Notes: generated by a model from the sequence alone, not told the origin. A stretch of 64,000 nt of DNA from Symsagittifera roscoffensis (GCF_963678635.1 NC_087067.1:42436696-42500695); one strand, 5' to 3'. Positions 25,385 through 36,341 are shown, counted from the first letter of the stretch. Program-made: numbers and translations.

Positions 25385-25564
25385 AATTTCAATCATATTG
25401 TTTTAAACTTGAAAATTGAGTTCATTTGGCTCGAAATGTTAAATAATGTCCTGAATCAAAACCCAAATGGCTCTGTTGTGACTTTTTTGAATTTTTTAAA
25501 ATCCAAAATATAATAAATGTCTCTTTGTCAACTTATGATCATTGTTGACCCGCTTGTTTATAGA

Positions 25565-25661
25565 TTAAGATTAAGACCATTTATCCACGGGGGAAAGGAC
25601 CAACACAAGAGCTGTACAGCTCATCACGCGAACCGCGGTTGTGCCCCTGTTTAAGAACTGT
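25565..25661 (-). repeat. SINE 3' fragment
   Basis: About 97 bp nearly identical to the 3' body and TCTTAATCTTAA-type tail of the SINE at 12652-12890, same orientation. It includes the GAGCTGTACAGCTC palindrome. The tRNA-like head is missing, as expected for 5'-truncated insertion. Confidence 0.7.
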
Positions 25662-26648
25662 TTGATTTTTTCATGTTTGAGAATAGGGATAAATTTGCAT
25701 AGCCCGATTTTTTTTCAGATTATACTCGATGATTTTTCTAGAATATTTAAGATAACCACGGGTTGATCAAATTGCGTTCAAAACTGTAATTGTACACAGT
25801 TACCCAGTGGTTTAAAGTTTCACTCTGCTTTCATGGCACACCATTGATGCTCGGTAGTGTCTAGCAAAAACATATGCTTGATCAATCTATAAGCTTAGCA
25901 ACAAAACTTCACAAAATGAACATGAAGTTTTTCTAATTACCGAAAACGAGTTAGTCAATGACTAATGACACACTCAAGAACAGATCTAAGTTTTTTTTCG
26001 AGGGAGGGTGGATTATTTCAAAAAGTGTTTGTAACATTTCCCCACCTTTTTGGGTTGACCTAAAGGGTTGACCTAAAGGTTCAAAAACCTTTAGTTTCAA
26101 AAACCAGACAAAAAGCCATAACGACCCCCCTAGTTTGACATAAAAATTTGCGCCGCTCTGGCAAATCTTTTTAGTGGGAAAAAATCATTAAACATTAAAC
26201 ATTTGCCGCGTTAGGATTGAAACTGCAAAAGGTGTTTTGAGCTCAAACTATGAGCATAGAACCGAAAGTTTTGCAAAAAAGTTTCTTTCACTTATTTGCA
26301 GAGTAGAGCGTTTCGTTGCACACGGAAGTTATTAGGCTTTAGTCGTAATCCCAAATAAAATACTCAAAATTCATTTGTATTTTTGCTTTAAAAACCGGCA
26401 TCAGAATTTGGAAAGTTTTTAGAAGCTCAAAGTAGTCACAGTTTTCGAGATCTAGTATATGTTTCTTACATTTAAAAAAAGTGTAAAATGTACCAGTGTT
26501 CGTCTAAATGGTTATATTTAGCCAATTAATCTGAAAAAAATGTCAATGAATTAAAAACCGTTGGTTCTATCTTGAATATGTTTAAAGAAAAAGAATGAAT
26601 AGTTTTTTCAAAAAAAGGGATTCATTTTACTAAGCAACAATTTGGTTC
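25662..26648. other. Gene-free stretch, possible MITE remnant
   Basis: No gene is seen. At about 25980-26160, 'cagatctaag...cgagggagggtgg' and 'gggttgacctaaa' resemble a decayed family A MITE, but its right end is not identifiable. Confidence 0.3.
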
Positions 26649-27325
26649 ACCATTTACTCCATCTTGTACATATCATGTTTCAGGTAGATGCATTAATGTT
26701 TTCTCTTCTTATTTCGGTTAAGTTAACTTTACTTCGAAGTGAAAAATGGTGGTACAAAAATCTAGTATTGTTAGTTGTCTTTTGGGGAATGTTAATTTGT
26801 TTTGAATACTTTGTGCATATGACCTTCCGTGTTGATTAGCTACCTGTCAACTATGCCATGCATCGACCATCGGTAGATCATTCGCCGTTCAAAAACAGTC
26901 GGAGAACAGACGTTTTAATTGAAACTCATTTCTTACTCGTTTTTTTATGCTTGAAGAACTTAATTGCACATAAGCAGATAGATTTGCTTAACATTTTATT
27001 ATGTGCAATCAAGTTCTTTAAGCTAAAAGAAAAATGAGAAGAAATGAGTTTCAAATAAAATGCCTGTTCTCCGACTATTTTCGAACAGCGAATGATAGAC
27101 CGATGGTCGATGCATGGCATAGTTGACAGGTAGCTAATCAACACGGAAGGTCGTATGCACAAGGTATTCAAAACAAATTAGCATTCTCCAAAAGACAACT
27201 AAAAATACTAGTTTTTTGTACCACCATTTTCCACTTCGAAGTAAAAAGAACATAACCGAAAATTTGAACAGAAAATATTACTGCATCTACCTGAAACATG
27301 GTATGTACAAGATGGAGAAAATGGT
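26649..27325. repeat. 677-bp foldback element (near-complete palindrome)
   Basis: The left arm, from 26649 (accatttactccatcttgta) to about 26974 (ttaattgcacata), is repeated in reverse complement from about 27000 (tatgtgcaatcaagttcttt) to 27325 (aagatggagaaaatggt). Arms are roughly 325 bp with scattered mismatches, and the loop is about 25 bp. The frames in the two arms (26642-26839 plus, 26926-27171 minus) are not supported as proteins. Such structures arise as foldback transposons or long-TIR MITEs; a transcript would form long double-stranded RNA. Confidence 0.85.
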
Positions 27326-27509
27326 TGGTACAAGATGGTACAAAAAGGTAGAAATTCCAATTTTACAGAGTCGGTAAATCTACAATTGGACAAATCTAAC
27401 CAGGTAAAAACAAAAATGTACAATTAAAAAATACAAGACAAATTGCTCTTTAAACTGAGTGGAATTATTTTAGAACATAAAAATTATCAGTTTTGAGAAA
27501 ATTGCCTAT

Positions 27510-28680
27510 GTTTAGTTTTTGTTGAATCTTGATAACTTCATAGGTTTTTCGTCAATCATGATAGATTGTTGATGAAAGGTCGCTTTGCTTTCCAACTGGG
27601 CGCCTTGTTCGTCATGGGAAGGTGCGGGATGATGCGGGTGATTCGTTCCTAAAGAGCAACATTCGATTGTAGTGACAAGTGGTACAGTCTGGGTTGTGCC
27701 AGATCGCACTGTAAATTTTGACAACCATATTGATTTTTTCTCAGGCCCCAGTATTGCCCAGTCGATGCGTTAGCTAGAGGAGTAAGGCGACCAGGAAAAA
27801 TCAAAGGCGACCAGGGGAAAAAACAAGAGCGGGTCGTGGCTTTGTTTGGGATGTCTTCTAGTGTGATGACCACCGGGTCCCGCAAACCTTTCTGGCTTGT
27901 CTGGAGAGCTATTCATCATAATTGATACATAAGTGCGGATCCTGTCTGTTCCGTGAGCCAAGTTTCGTACGCCAATGGGAGACCGTCGGGATATTCAACA
28001 TATTCATATCCGCGTGTTGTCGGTTGTCTTCTGCTGAACTGCTCAAGTCAGGGTTAGTTAGGAACAGGTGGCACATCCGAATAATTCAAATTGAACTTAT
28101 TATTGTTTGAGACGTTCTTGAAGTAATCGTTGATGATATTGTCCATAGAATTAAGTCTCATGACCAGGAAAAACTTGAGACACTACTAAATAGATGGTGG
28201 TAATTTTAGCCTCCGGCATTGTTTCGATTCCTCTCTTCTTTTTAGAGATCGTCCTTTGAGTTCCTTGTGGGGTTGTCTTCTTTGTAGGAGAAACTTTTTT
28301 TCCTGCTCAACTCGTAATGTTTTTCACGCTCGGACTTGTGGGTAAAATTTAGGCTACATGTTTCGGGCTAGGCATTAGTTTACCCTTAAACGCGAGCATT
28401 GAATTCGAAATAATGTGACCATCATCTCGGGTTTTGGTGTGCTCGGAGGAGTCTAGATTTATTTCCTTGACGATGTTAAAGTATGATTACCTGTTCTTAA
28501 GTCTCGTGGTCTTTCTTTAAAAACTACCTCCGGATTATTTTGTACGATAGGTTGCAGAAGAAGTAGGAGTCCTGGCGTTCCAACTGGTTGCCGCGAGAGG
28601 GATTTTGTTTTCGGAATCTGTCGAGGAATGGGACTTGCTCATGTTTGCCAGTCTTGAGGCGATGGAACTGCAAACCCCAG
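27510..28680 (-). pseudogene. GC-richer stretch of broken minus-strand frames, unknown origin
   Basis: Base composition is distinctly less AT-rich than the flanks. Read on the minus strand it shows protein-like pieces in shifting frames, for example MSKSHSSTDSENKIPLAATS near 28640, NNPEVVFKERPRDLR near 28500 and SSPDKPERFAGPGGHHTRRH near 27870, separated by stops. This looks like a decayed coding sequence, either a mobile-element gene or a host pseudogene. I do not recognise the family. Confidence 0.3.
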
Positions 28681-29279
28681 TTACACAATCTGTCCTGTGA
28701 TAGTATTGCATTTCATCGATCTAAATAGTTGTTATCATGAGAAGTCAGGTTTCTGCAGCAAGTGATAGTGGTTTGGTTTTAAAAAAATGTGTTTCGATAC
28801 GAGTGCATGCACTCGATGAGTGAGTTTTTTAAATTTTTCTCGAGTTTCAAATGATACAAGATCAGATCAAGTTGTTTGAAAAACATGGCTAATATTTTTG
28901 CTTTATTTTGAATCTGAAATGCTTATTTTTCAGCCATTCCAATCGATCTTTGATCTCCCACTAAACAATTAATAATTTAAAAGTAACACTTTCCCCAAAA
29001 GGATACAAAAATAAAGAGACAAAAAGATGACCAATAATGGACTTTAAATTTTTTCGAACATCAATGCTACTAACGAAGTTTCTTTAAAAAATAAACAATA
29101 AAAAATAAATAAAATACGTTTTTAATCTATTTTGCCAAAAATTTTCGTGAACAACTGATACACAAAAAAAAATGTTTTACTTTGTTCCTCAAAAAACGTC
29201 CAAAGTAATTAGAGATTCTTACCGGCCTTAAAACATAGATGACAAGACTAACAGCTGTCTTAGATCTCCCTATAAATGT

Positions 29280-29424
29280 GGCTATCATACATCTTCTGCT
29301 AAAATGTTCATTTCCGAGATTCCTGCTTCCGTCTCATGCAGTTTGGAAGGATAAAGCCAAGAGATTGCTGCAGGAACCACGAGCCTGTTTTCAAGGAAGA
29401 GTTGCTCGTCTTTGGCGTGAAGGT
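29280..29424 (-). pseudogene. Gypsy-type integrase N-terminal scrap, reverse strand
   Basis: The minus-strand translation contains DEQLFLENRLVVPAAI followed by LHETEAGISEMNILAEDV. This matches the linker before the Ty3/gypsy integrase zinc finger, where 'LVVP...LHE.H.GI..M' is typical. It is short, bounded by stops and AT-rich DNA, and opposite in strand to the gag-pol remnant that starts about 250 bp away, so it belongs to a different or rearranged element. Confidence 0.5.
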
Positions 29425-29460
29425 TTTTTTTCTGAGTGACTCATGTAATTTGCAAGAAGT

Positions 29461-29673
29461 TGTCATATAGTGCTAATTTAGTTCATGAGAGTTTAAGTTT
29501 CAGCTATCAATCAACTGTCAATCGTGGTGCTAATTAGTCTGTTAGCAGGTGCTGACCTTGGTATTGTCTGTCACCCTTGGTTGACCTCTATTGTCACTCT
29601 TGGATTTAAGTTTGTAAGATTAAGTTACAATTATTGTCGGAATTTACTTATTGCTTGAATCACGTCTTCAACA
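29461..29673 (+). repeat. 5' long terminal repeat of a Ty3/gypsy element (inferred)
   Basis: The segment begins TGTCATATAG and ends CTTCAACA, the TGT...ACA boundary of LTRs, and is immediately followed by a TGGCGC primer-binding-type sequence and then gag-like coding. Only one LTR is present because the 3' part of the element is lost, so the left boundary is inferred from the signature rather than by alignment. Confidence 0.55.
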
Positions 29674-29688
29674 TGGCGCAGCCAGCTG
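29674..29688 (+). other. Putative tRNA primer-binding site
   Basis: TGGCGCAGCCAGCTG directly follows the LTR end, as expected for a minus-strand primer-binding site beginning TGG (complement of a tRNA CCA end). The priming tRNA is not identified. Confidence 0.4.
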
Positions 29689-30410
29689 TTTCAAGTGGGG
29701 GAAAAATCCACTTGGTATCACCGGATTCTGGCCACCGAAGTGTATTGAACCGCCAATGCTCTGGGAGTTCTGGATGAACAGATTTCAATGGGGAATGGTG
29801 GCAAAGCATTCGATTAACCCGAAAAATCACAATTTCGCTGCAACTCTCACAGCAACTCGAATCACCGCTTTGCCAGCGGAAGTGGACGGAAAGAACTGGC
29901 TAGAATCTGAACAAATATTGATTTCCAATTTGTATTTGTGTCTGGGTGAAAAAGGGCAGGACGAGCTGCACAAAAGACGATCGCATTTATATCTCTCAAC
30001 AATTCGTTACCCAAGGATGCTAGATGCACTAGAGACGGAATTTAAAAAAGAGCGGAATGAAACATATGAGACATTCTAACTTTTCGCTCGGAAACATCAA
30101 ATCAATGAAAGTCTTGAGCAGTTTCGGGGTTAAGTGGCTTGCGGCCCGATGCAACTTTGGCACATTGGAAGATCGCTTTCTCAGGGACATGTTCATTGTT
30201 AGCATGAACAACCGCGAAGCGCAGAACGAACTGTGACGATCCACTAAAACACCGGAGGAGGTGTATAGGATCGCTCTTTCGTACGAGCGGGGCGACAGAT
30301 ACGCAAAATCGTATGTAGCAACGTCCGCCGGGGGAATTACACGAACCCAAGGATCATCAGGGGGAGCGATCCAGATAAAATCTGAATCGGTCGGAATCAT
30401 ACGAGGAGGA
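29684..30410 (+). pseudogene. Ty3/gypsy gag remnant
   Basis: Gag would form the retrotransposon particle. The first frame, from about 29690 to a stop at 30077-30079, encodes a Trp-rich N-terminal capsid region (WEFWMNRFQWGM). The same frame resumes after the stop (ARKHQINESLEQFRG). A frame change near 30125 leads into LEDRFLRDMFIVSMNN, a gypsy capsid C-terminal signature, which is then broken by TGA at 30234-30236. A Gly/Arg-rich end near 30390-30420 follows. With two nonsense codons and at least one frame change, it cannot make a whole protein. Confidence 0.7.
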
Positions 30411-30417
30411 TTCAGAA

Positions 30418-31610
30418 ATGGTCGTGCTGAAGGTTGCTGGGGCACAACTACCGATACGGATAAACGGTAAAGCTAGTCGGGTGTGGATCGATAGTGGGTC
30501 CCCAATCTCTATCTTCACCATCGGGGAATTACGACGAACCCTTGGAGCCTCAGGACTGAAGGTCGATGCACTTTTGAAAAACGATACTCCGTTAAAGTTG
30601 ATTGGAACTATGAGTGTCATTTTGGAGTCAAACGGTTGGAAAGTGGATGCGAAGATAAGGTCATCGGAGGAAACCGCCCATCTATAATCGGAAGGGACTT
30701 GCTGCCTCAGTCAGGACTACAACTGGTGCAACAAACGCCGGGGGATCAGATAATGTCGGTCGACGAGGAGCCAAAGGAGGAAACGAGGCGAGATTTGGAG
30801 TTCGACTCGTGGCAAAACTACTTTAGTGAACAGTTTTCAAACCTTTTTAAATTGGTGGGGAAGATAAAAAATTATAAGGTGCAAGCAGAGTTTCTCGAGA
30901 ATTTAACACCAATACAAAAGAAGGGTCGCCGAGTACCAATCACGATGCAAGACAATGTGGATACAGAAATCGATAAGCTACTGAAACAAGGTCATATTGA
31001 AAAGTTTGAAGAATGTTCGGATAAGTACTTTGTGTCGACAATCGTAATAACAAAGAAGAAAGACGGGTCGGTGAAACTAGCGCTCGAATCGGGGGAACTA
31101 AATAAACAAGTGCATAAAAACAAAGATCAAATGCCAAGAGTTAATGGACATCGTAGGGCAAACAATCAGCGAGAAGAAAACGTGGGATATGTTTGTTTCG
31201 ACAATGGGTTTAACATACGCATATTGTCAATTACCTTTAAACGTAGAAACAAGCGTACAATGCAATTTTTCTCTTATTGGAGATCGGTCAACGGGAACCT
31301 ATAGATTCAAGACCGGATTCCATGGCCTCACCAAGATGCCGGCCGAATTTCAGCGCGCAATGGATTGCATCCTCTCTGATTTTCCGCAAGTGCATGCGTT
31401 CATTGACGACATCCTGGTAGTAACCAAGGGAACCGAAATTGACCACATAGCGACGGTAGAAAAAATCCTGAAAAAACTCGATAAAGAAAACATGTCTCTA
31501 AAACTAACGAAGTGCAACTTCGCACAACGCGAATGCGAATGGCTAGGCCACAAAACAACACACGGACATCACACCATTGGTGCGGAAAACGGCATGTTAA
31601 AGTGTTTTTA
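30418..31610 (+). pseudogene. Ty3/gypsy pol remnant: protease and reverse transcriptase, 3' truncated
   Basis: Domains run in the usual order. The aspartic protease has the active-site triplet in VWIDSGSPISIF (about 30481-30515) and the IIGRDLLP element near 30690 in another frame. The reverse transcriptase starts about 30900, with VITKKKDGSVKL near 31048, TMGLTYAYCQLPLN near 31205, and the catalytic FIDDILVV at 31397-31420. Frame changes occur near 30655-30670 and 31140. The motif A aspartate is replaced by Gly (TMGLTYAY). Homology ends near 31600, so RNase H and integrase are missing. This is a dead element. Confidence 0.8.
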
Positions 31611-31649
31611 TTTTCAGACAATTTTGACTGATAAACAATTGACTATAAC

Positions 31650-31982
31650 TAAACGCGGATCTAGAAGTTTCTCGAGCTCGAGGGTGGATGGGAGGTTTTA
31701 AAAAAAAATTGTCCCTTTTTTAAGGGTTTTTAGGCATTTTTTGTAAAGGCGTTTTTAGGCACTTTTTGGAAAATTTCACAAAAAAATCTCCATTTTTTGG
31801 CGCGCGCTCCCCTCTCAAAATTTGTATAGTTTGGCACCAAAGGCGCCTTTAGAAAAGTTTTAGGGTCAGCCAGCCAAAAATGGATGTCTCAAAATAGTAC
31901 CAAGGGGACCCTTTGGGTCGGCAGAGGGTAGAATCCCCGAGGGAGGGGTGTCCGCCCCCCTCCCCCTTTAAATCCCCTACTG
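31650..31982. mobile_element. hAT-like MITE, family A, in the gypsy 3' flank
   Basis: A 333-bp copy with degenerate ends (left taaacgcggatctag, right taaatcccctactg) and the family core 'ttggcaccaaaggcgcctttag', 'cagccaaaaatggatgt' and 'accctttgggtcggcag'. It is flanked by a perfect 8-bp duplication ACTATAAC at 31642-31649 and 31983-31990. Confidence 0.85.
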
Positions 31983-32254
31983 ACTATAACAGTTCCACTT
32001 TTTCATCTTTTTTGTCATGACACAACAGTTTGTAACACAATTGTATCTGACAATACAATCTGGATTTTCTCAATAATGAATTATTTGATGATTCTCCGAT
32101 GATTATTTGTGGTGAGGAAAATAAAAACTAAAACCCATTCTTATACAAAGTTCCTCGCATATTTCAACTTAAATTTTAACGAGTAGTCATTCACAGATAA
32201 GCGAACACCTACAAGTAAGCCAGAGAAGCATAGAGACACTCGCACACTCTCAGA

Positions 32255-32260
32255 GTCAGT
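32255..32260. repeat. Target-site duplication, left (GTCAGT)
   Basis: This 6-bp sequence directly abuts the left inverted repeat and is repeated exactly at 48546-48551 outside the right one. A 6-bp duplication is characteristic of Polinton/Maverick integration. Confidence 0.9.
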
Positions 32261-32755
32261 AGTAGTAGATGTTGAGGCTGAAGTGGGGGGGGGGGGGGGT
32301 GCATGGCGGACCCCATGTATTAAGATACATTATAGATTTCCGGTCCGCCATGCTATGTATTAAGATTGGGTATAGAGTCTACAATGTATAAAGATAGGGA
32401 ATACCGATGGTAAGGTTTCAGTGTGATGTTAAGATAAAGAAAAACGAAAATTTTTTGGTTTTTGTCTATTTTTTCGCAAATTTTAATATCTAATTGGGAA
32501 CAGTTAATTTTTAATTACGTGTAGATTGTAGAATAAAGGTTATTTATTTAGTTTTTTGGTGCATGGTAAGTCAATGGTAAGAGTTTTTGGGTAAAAACTT
32601 GGAATTTTTATGAAAAATTTTCAAAAAAACTTCAAAAAACGATAAGGTTAGCTAATATTTGACCTAATTTATTAAATAATCTTACTTTCTATCTAATTGA
32701 AACAATGCTGAAACCTACTGAAACTTCGAAAAAATTCAATTTTTTTGAAAAAAAA
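32261..32755 (+). repeat. Left terminal inverted repeat of the Polinton-like element
   Basis: Aligns in reverse complement with 48040-48545. The outer ~200 bp are nearly identical apart from the poly-G length (15 here, 22 opposite); the inner part is more diverged, with small indels. Sub-terminal features are the 12-bp inverted pair GCATGGCGGACC (32301-32312) and GGTCCGCCATGC (32342-32353), and repeated TGTATTAAGAT motifs near 32317, 32356, 32395 and 32427. Confidence 0.93.
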
Positions 32756-32850
32756 TTGCAAAAATTTCAAGTATTTGGAAAGGTTTGCAAAAATTTCAAG
32801 TATTTGGAAAAAATTGCAAAAATTTCAAGTATTTGGAAAAAATTGCAGAA
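32745..32850. repeat. ~29-bp tandem repeat inside the left terminal repeat
   Basis: Three and a half copies of a unit containing 'ttgcaaaaatttcaagtatttggaa' lie in direct series at the inner edge of the left repeat. There is no counterpart at the right end, so it arose after the repeats diverged. Confidence 0.85.
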
Positions 32851-32855
32851 ATCTC

Positions 32856-35403
32856 ATAATTTTGGCTAATGTAATGTTGCTTTTGATCCAATTTTAAACA
32901 TACTTTTACTTATTTACTTATAGATTTTAAAAGTAAGCTAAGACTATATGTTAATTGGCATTATATTGAGACAATGATACAAAATTTTGAATAAAAAAAT
33001 GACTTTTTCAACAATTTTTTCTCAAAATATTGAAATACAATGAAGTTTACCTTAATTTGAGCTAAATATTTGGTTATACAATGCTCTAAACACTGAAAAG
33101 AAGGTTCATAGTAGCAGAATAAATATTGAAACTTCCGGAAAACAAATAAATTAGTCGTAATTTTTGAGAAGGTAAAATAAAAATTAATCAAATTTACAAG
33201 AAATTTTCCATTTCGAACCTTTTATTTTGGTTTTTAACTGTTTTTTTGTCCAGTTCATGGAATTATTTTTAAGATTCTCAATTCAATTGAACATTAAGGG
33301 CAATATCTTATGAAATTTTTAAATCAAACTCCATGATTCAACTCCTCTTCATTTTTTTCTCATTGAATTACCCAAATTTGTACAAAAATTACAACTTGTG
33401 GCAAACATTTCATGTTAAAAATTAGAAATTTCTAATTATTGATAAAAAAATGAACAGTTTATTGGTAAAATTGTTTAAAATGGGATAAATGTTTCTGAAA
33501 AATTTATTCAATATTGGCTCAAATTCAACAAAAACTTCTTCATAACTGATGATTATCTCTCTGTTGCTTCTGCAACATAACTTTCAAGATTTTCCGTAGA
33601 GTTTTTCCATGTTTTAAAGTTATTCTTGCTTTCTGTATAAAACATGTTTTCGCTATTGAACACACTTTACTAGAAAATTTAGTCAAAACTGGAGAATTTA
33701 GGAGGAAAATAATATCAATTGAACAAACAATTTGCTAGCAGAGATGAAACTAGAACTGATACCGTATGATTATTACAATAAAAATGTTAATATCTTCCTC
33801 AAGGTTCCCCTGTTCTGTTGCTATTGTAAATTATTTGAGCAAAATTACACATTTTGGGATCATTAACTATCACTTTTCTTGCGAAATATTTATTGACTCA
33901 CTTTTTTTCTTAATTTATGACGGAAATTTTCTCAAAAATATCCAAGTGAGAAAGAATTGGTGCTAGTTAAAGCATTCAAAAAAATATATACACAATGAGA
34001 ATATAAAGGTGTATTTTTATGATCTAAGAACAAATTAAGAGCAGCTCTATTAGTTATAATCTGAAAATCTCCAGAAATACGCAAGAGAACTTAGTTCCTA
34101 ACATTTACAATATAAAAAACTTCTGAAAGAGCGAATCTCAAAAAATTGATTTAGCAAAGCAAATCAAGGTGCAAACTGGAACAATTGTGTAATTTTCCGA
34201 TTTTTATTAAGAAAAAAACTCCATGTAGTAAAAATGTAGTAATGTATTGTATATAGTGTTGTATATTCTATGTAGTAATGTGTATGTATGTAGCAAGGAA
34301 AAGTAGATCTTGAAAGCAAGTTTTCGTTTTATGCTTTATGTATCTTCTTCCAAAAGATGTCGAATTGGGTTTGCTTTTCAAAAATTATCCTCAAAACATT
34401 TGATCGTTCATATAAAGTACCAAATATATCAAATGATAACAATTTTTCTAATGAATTACGGATAAATATAAGACTTTGAGAATTTTTATGTCGGATTTTT
34501 TCTCAAGATATACTTTATAAGCTAAATTTTAGTAAAAGTATCTCAAATCTCTTAAGGATTAAATTGGGTTTCTATCTCATTTTAGCATTTTCTCAGTTTC
34601 TGCTTCATCTACTATCTACCAAATGAATCCAATTTGAGCAAATTTTTACTTGAAATTTAAATTTTAGATGGAAAAATGTATCGTTTCAACGAACGATCAA
34701 TAATCCGAAGCTGAATTAATACCATAAATCCTTTACTAAGAAGCTTTAAAGGATTATCTCAAGCTCATAACTGTATAATGCTGTTTTAAATCTGAAATTC
34801 TATTTTAGACTAAATTTTTAGTTGGAATGATGTATATCATTATCTTGAAACTTTCAAAGTTTAGCAAAATATACATTTTTTCCAGGTCATTTATCAATTT
34901 CTTTTCTGAAATCATCAAAAAATCAATAGAAAAACGTAATTCTTAATAAGTCAAACCACATTATCTGCTTAAAAAGCTCTGCTCTATGAACACTTTTACA
35001 AGCACTAAACAAGGAAAACTTTAAAATAGTAACTAGAAAAAACCTTTCAATTAGTTGATGTTTTCCAAATACCCAAGTTTTTTAGGCGAATACTTAAATA
35101 CTCATTAGCATATGTTATGCAGATTACTACAAAGTCTCCGCAAGCTTGCAACCAAGGGAGTTTTTACTGTTGATTAAAAGTTTTCTGAACGAGTTCCATG
35201 GAAAGCTTCACGACGATTTGAACTCGATTTTTGCTCTATTTAACATCAATCAAAACCTTTGAAAAAAAAAATAAATGACCATTCAGGTAATGTAATGAAA
35301 ACACTGTATAATTACTGACTATATTTGTTACATTTTCTGAGACTTTTCAGATTCAGTAAAAACTATTAATCAAAGTAATTTCTAAGTTTTTCAAAAAAAA
35401 TCT
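32856..35403. other. Element interior without recognised genes
   Basis: About 2.5 kb of very AT-rich DNA. Short frames at 32961-33191 (minus) and 33766-33966 (plus) lack motifs and have chance-like composition. A spliced or decayed gene on the minus strand is possible, because the small zinc-finger frame at 35404-35643 ends at a potential splice donor pointing this way. Confidence 0.4.
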
Positions 35404-35643
35404 TTAAAATTTTACCTTTTCCTGAAGTGTGTTTGGAGTCTGCTGAGCACATAATTTAATATTATGCTGAGAATGCTTCTTCTTGAAATGAATAGCGGGT
35501 TCCTCGCTGCTATAAGTATAAAAATTACAGTTAGAACACTTCAAAACACCACATGTTCTACGATGTCTTGATGCATCTTTGTGAGTATATTCCCTGCCAC
35601 ATTCAAGACATGCAAATCTTTCGTTTCTATTGAGTGAAGGCAT
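35404..35643 (-). CDS. Small double zinc-finger protein or exon, 79 aa, related to the polymerase N-terminus
   Basis: The start, MPSLNRNERFACLECGREYT, closely resembles the start of the element's polymerase (MPALNRNEKVNCEECGQEYR). A C-x2-C...H-x3-C finger (residues 12-31) is followed by a second finger, CSNC...HFKKKH (C-x2-C-x12-H-x4-H), residues 36-57. Near its 3' end the sequence AAG|GTAAAA could be a splice donor, so this may be the first exon of a longer gene. The product probably binds DNA or a protein partner. The shared head may come from gene duplication or recombination with the polymerase gene. Five CCAAT-type sites lie upstream. Confidence 0.6.
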   Translation of the reverse strand: MPSLNRNERFACLECGREYTHKDASRHRRTCGVLKCSNCNFYTYSSEEPAIHFKKKHSQHNIKLCAQQTPNTLQEKVKF

Positions 35644-35856
35644 CTCAATAGTAAGGAAAAATTAAACGGGAGATTTAAAATGTACCAAATTTTTAGATAA
35701 GGTGAGTTGAATAGCCTCAAAAAATGAATAAAATAAATAAAAACAGCAAACTTATTAACCAATTGTTTTTAACGAGAAAGAAAATCAGAATGGAAATGCT
35801 ATTTAGCCTAGCTGAAATAAAAATCATCCAATCTAACCATGGAATAATTAAAAGTA

Positions 35857-36130
35857 TCAACCAATCAGAATCGAGCATTAATTACAAGGAAACTTTATCT
35901 TTTCTGATATCAACCAATCAGAATTGAGTTTCAATAGTCATGTAATTTTCAACAAATTCAATGTCAACCTATCAGAATTGAGCTTCAAAAGTCATGAAAT
36001 TTTCAAGAAGTTTAATGTCAACCAATCAGAGTTGAGCTCTTCTTCTCATGAATTTTTCAACAATTTCTTTAAAATTTGTAGATTTTGAGGATACTTTCAC
36101 AGACATTATTTGTGTTAATAACCAATCAGA
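35857..36130. promoter_or_regulatory. CCAAT-box (NF-Y type) array
   Basis: CAACCAATCAGA-type sites recur at 35861-35868, 35914-35921, 36022-36029 and 36122-36129, with a one-base variant CCTATCAG at 35968-35975. CCAATCAG is the preferred NF-Y core. Most repeats extend into 'gaattgag', so they are local duplications. The array lies 220-490 bp upstream of the zinc-finger frame on the minus strand. Confidence 0.65.
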
Positions 36131-36341
36131 ATTAAGTAATCACAGATTTTAAAAAATTTTGTAGATCAGAACCAGATTATGTTTATGAAACTTCTTAATC
36201 AATAAATTTTATTGAATTTTTCCAAAATAACTAAGATTTGAAGTTTGATAAATGAGATTTCTTGTCTAGTTTATATTGTTTTTTCGATATTCAATTCAAA
36301 TTTTGAAATTTCGATCAAATTTTTTTCGATTTGTTCTATTT

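Noticed and set aside
26642-27171. Frames in the foldback arms
   Set aside because: They arise within a long palindrome and have no family signature or supporting splice signals.
32284-32300. The poly-G tract as the true element end
   Set aside because: The inverted repeat continues 24 bp beyond the tract and only then meets the exact 6-bp duplication, so the end is at 32261.
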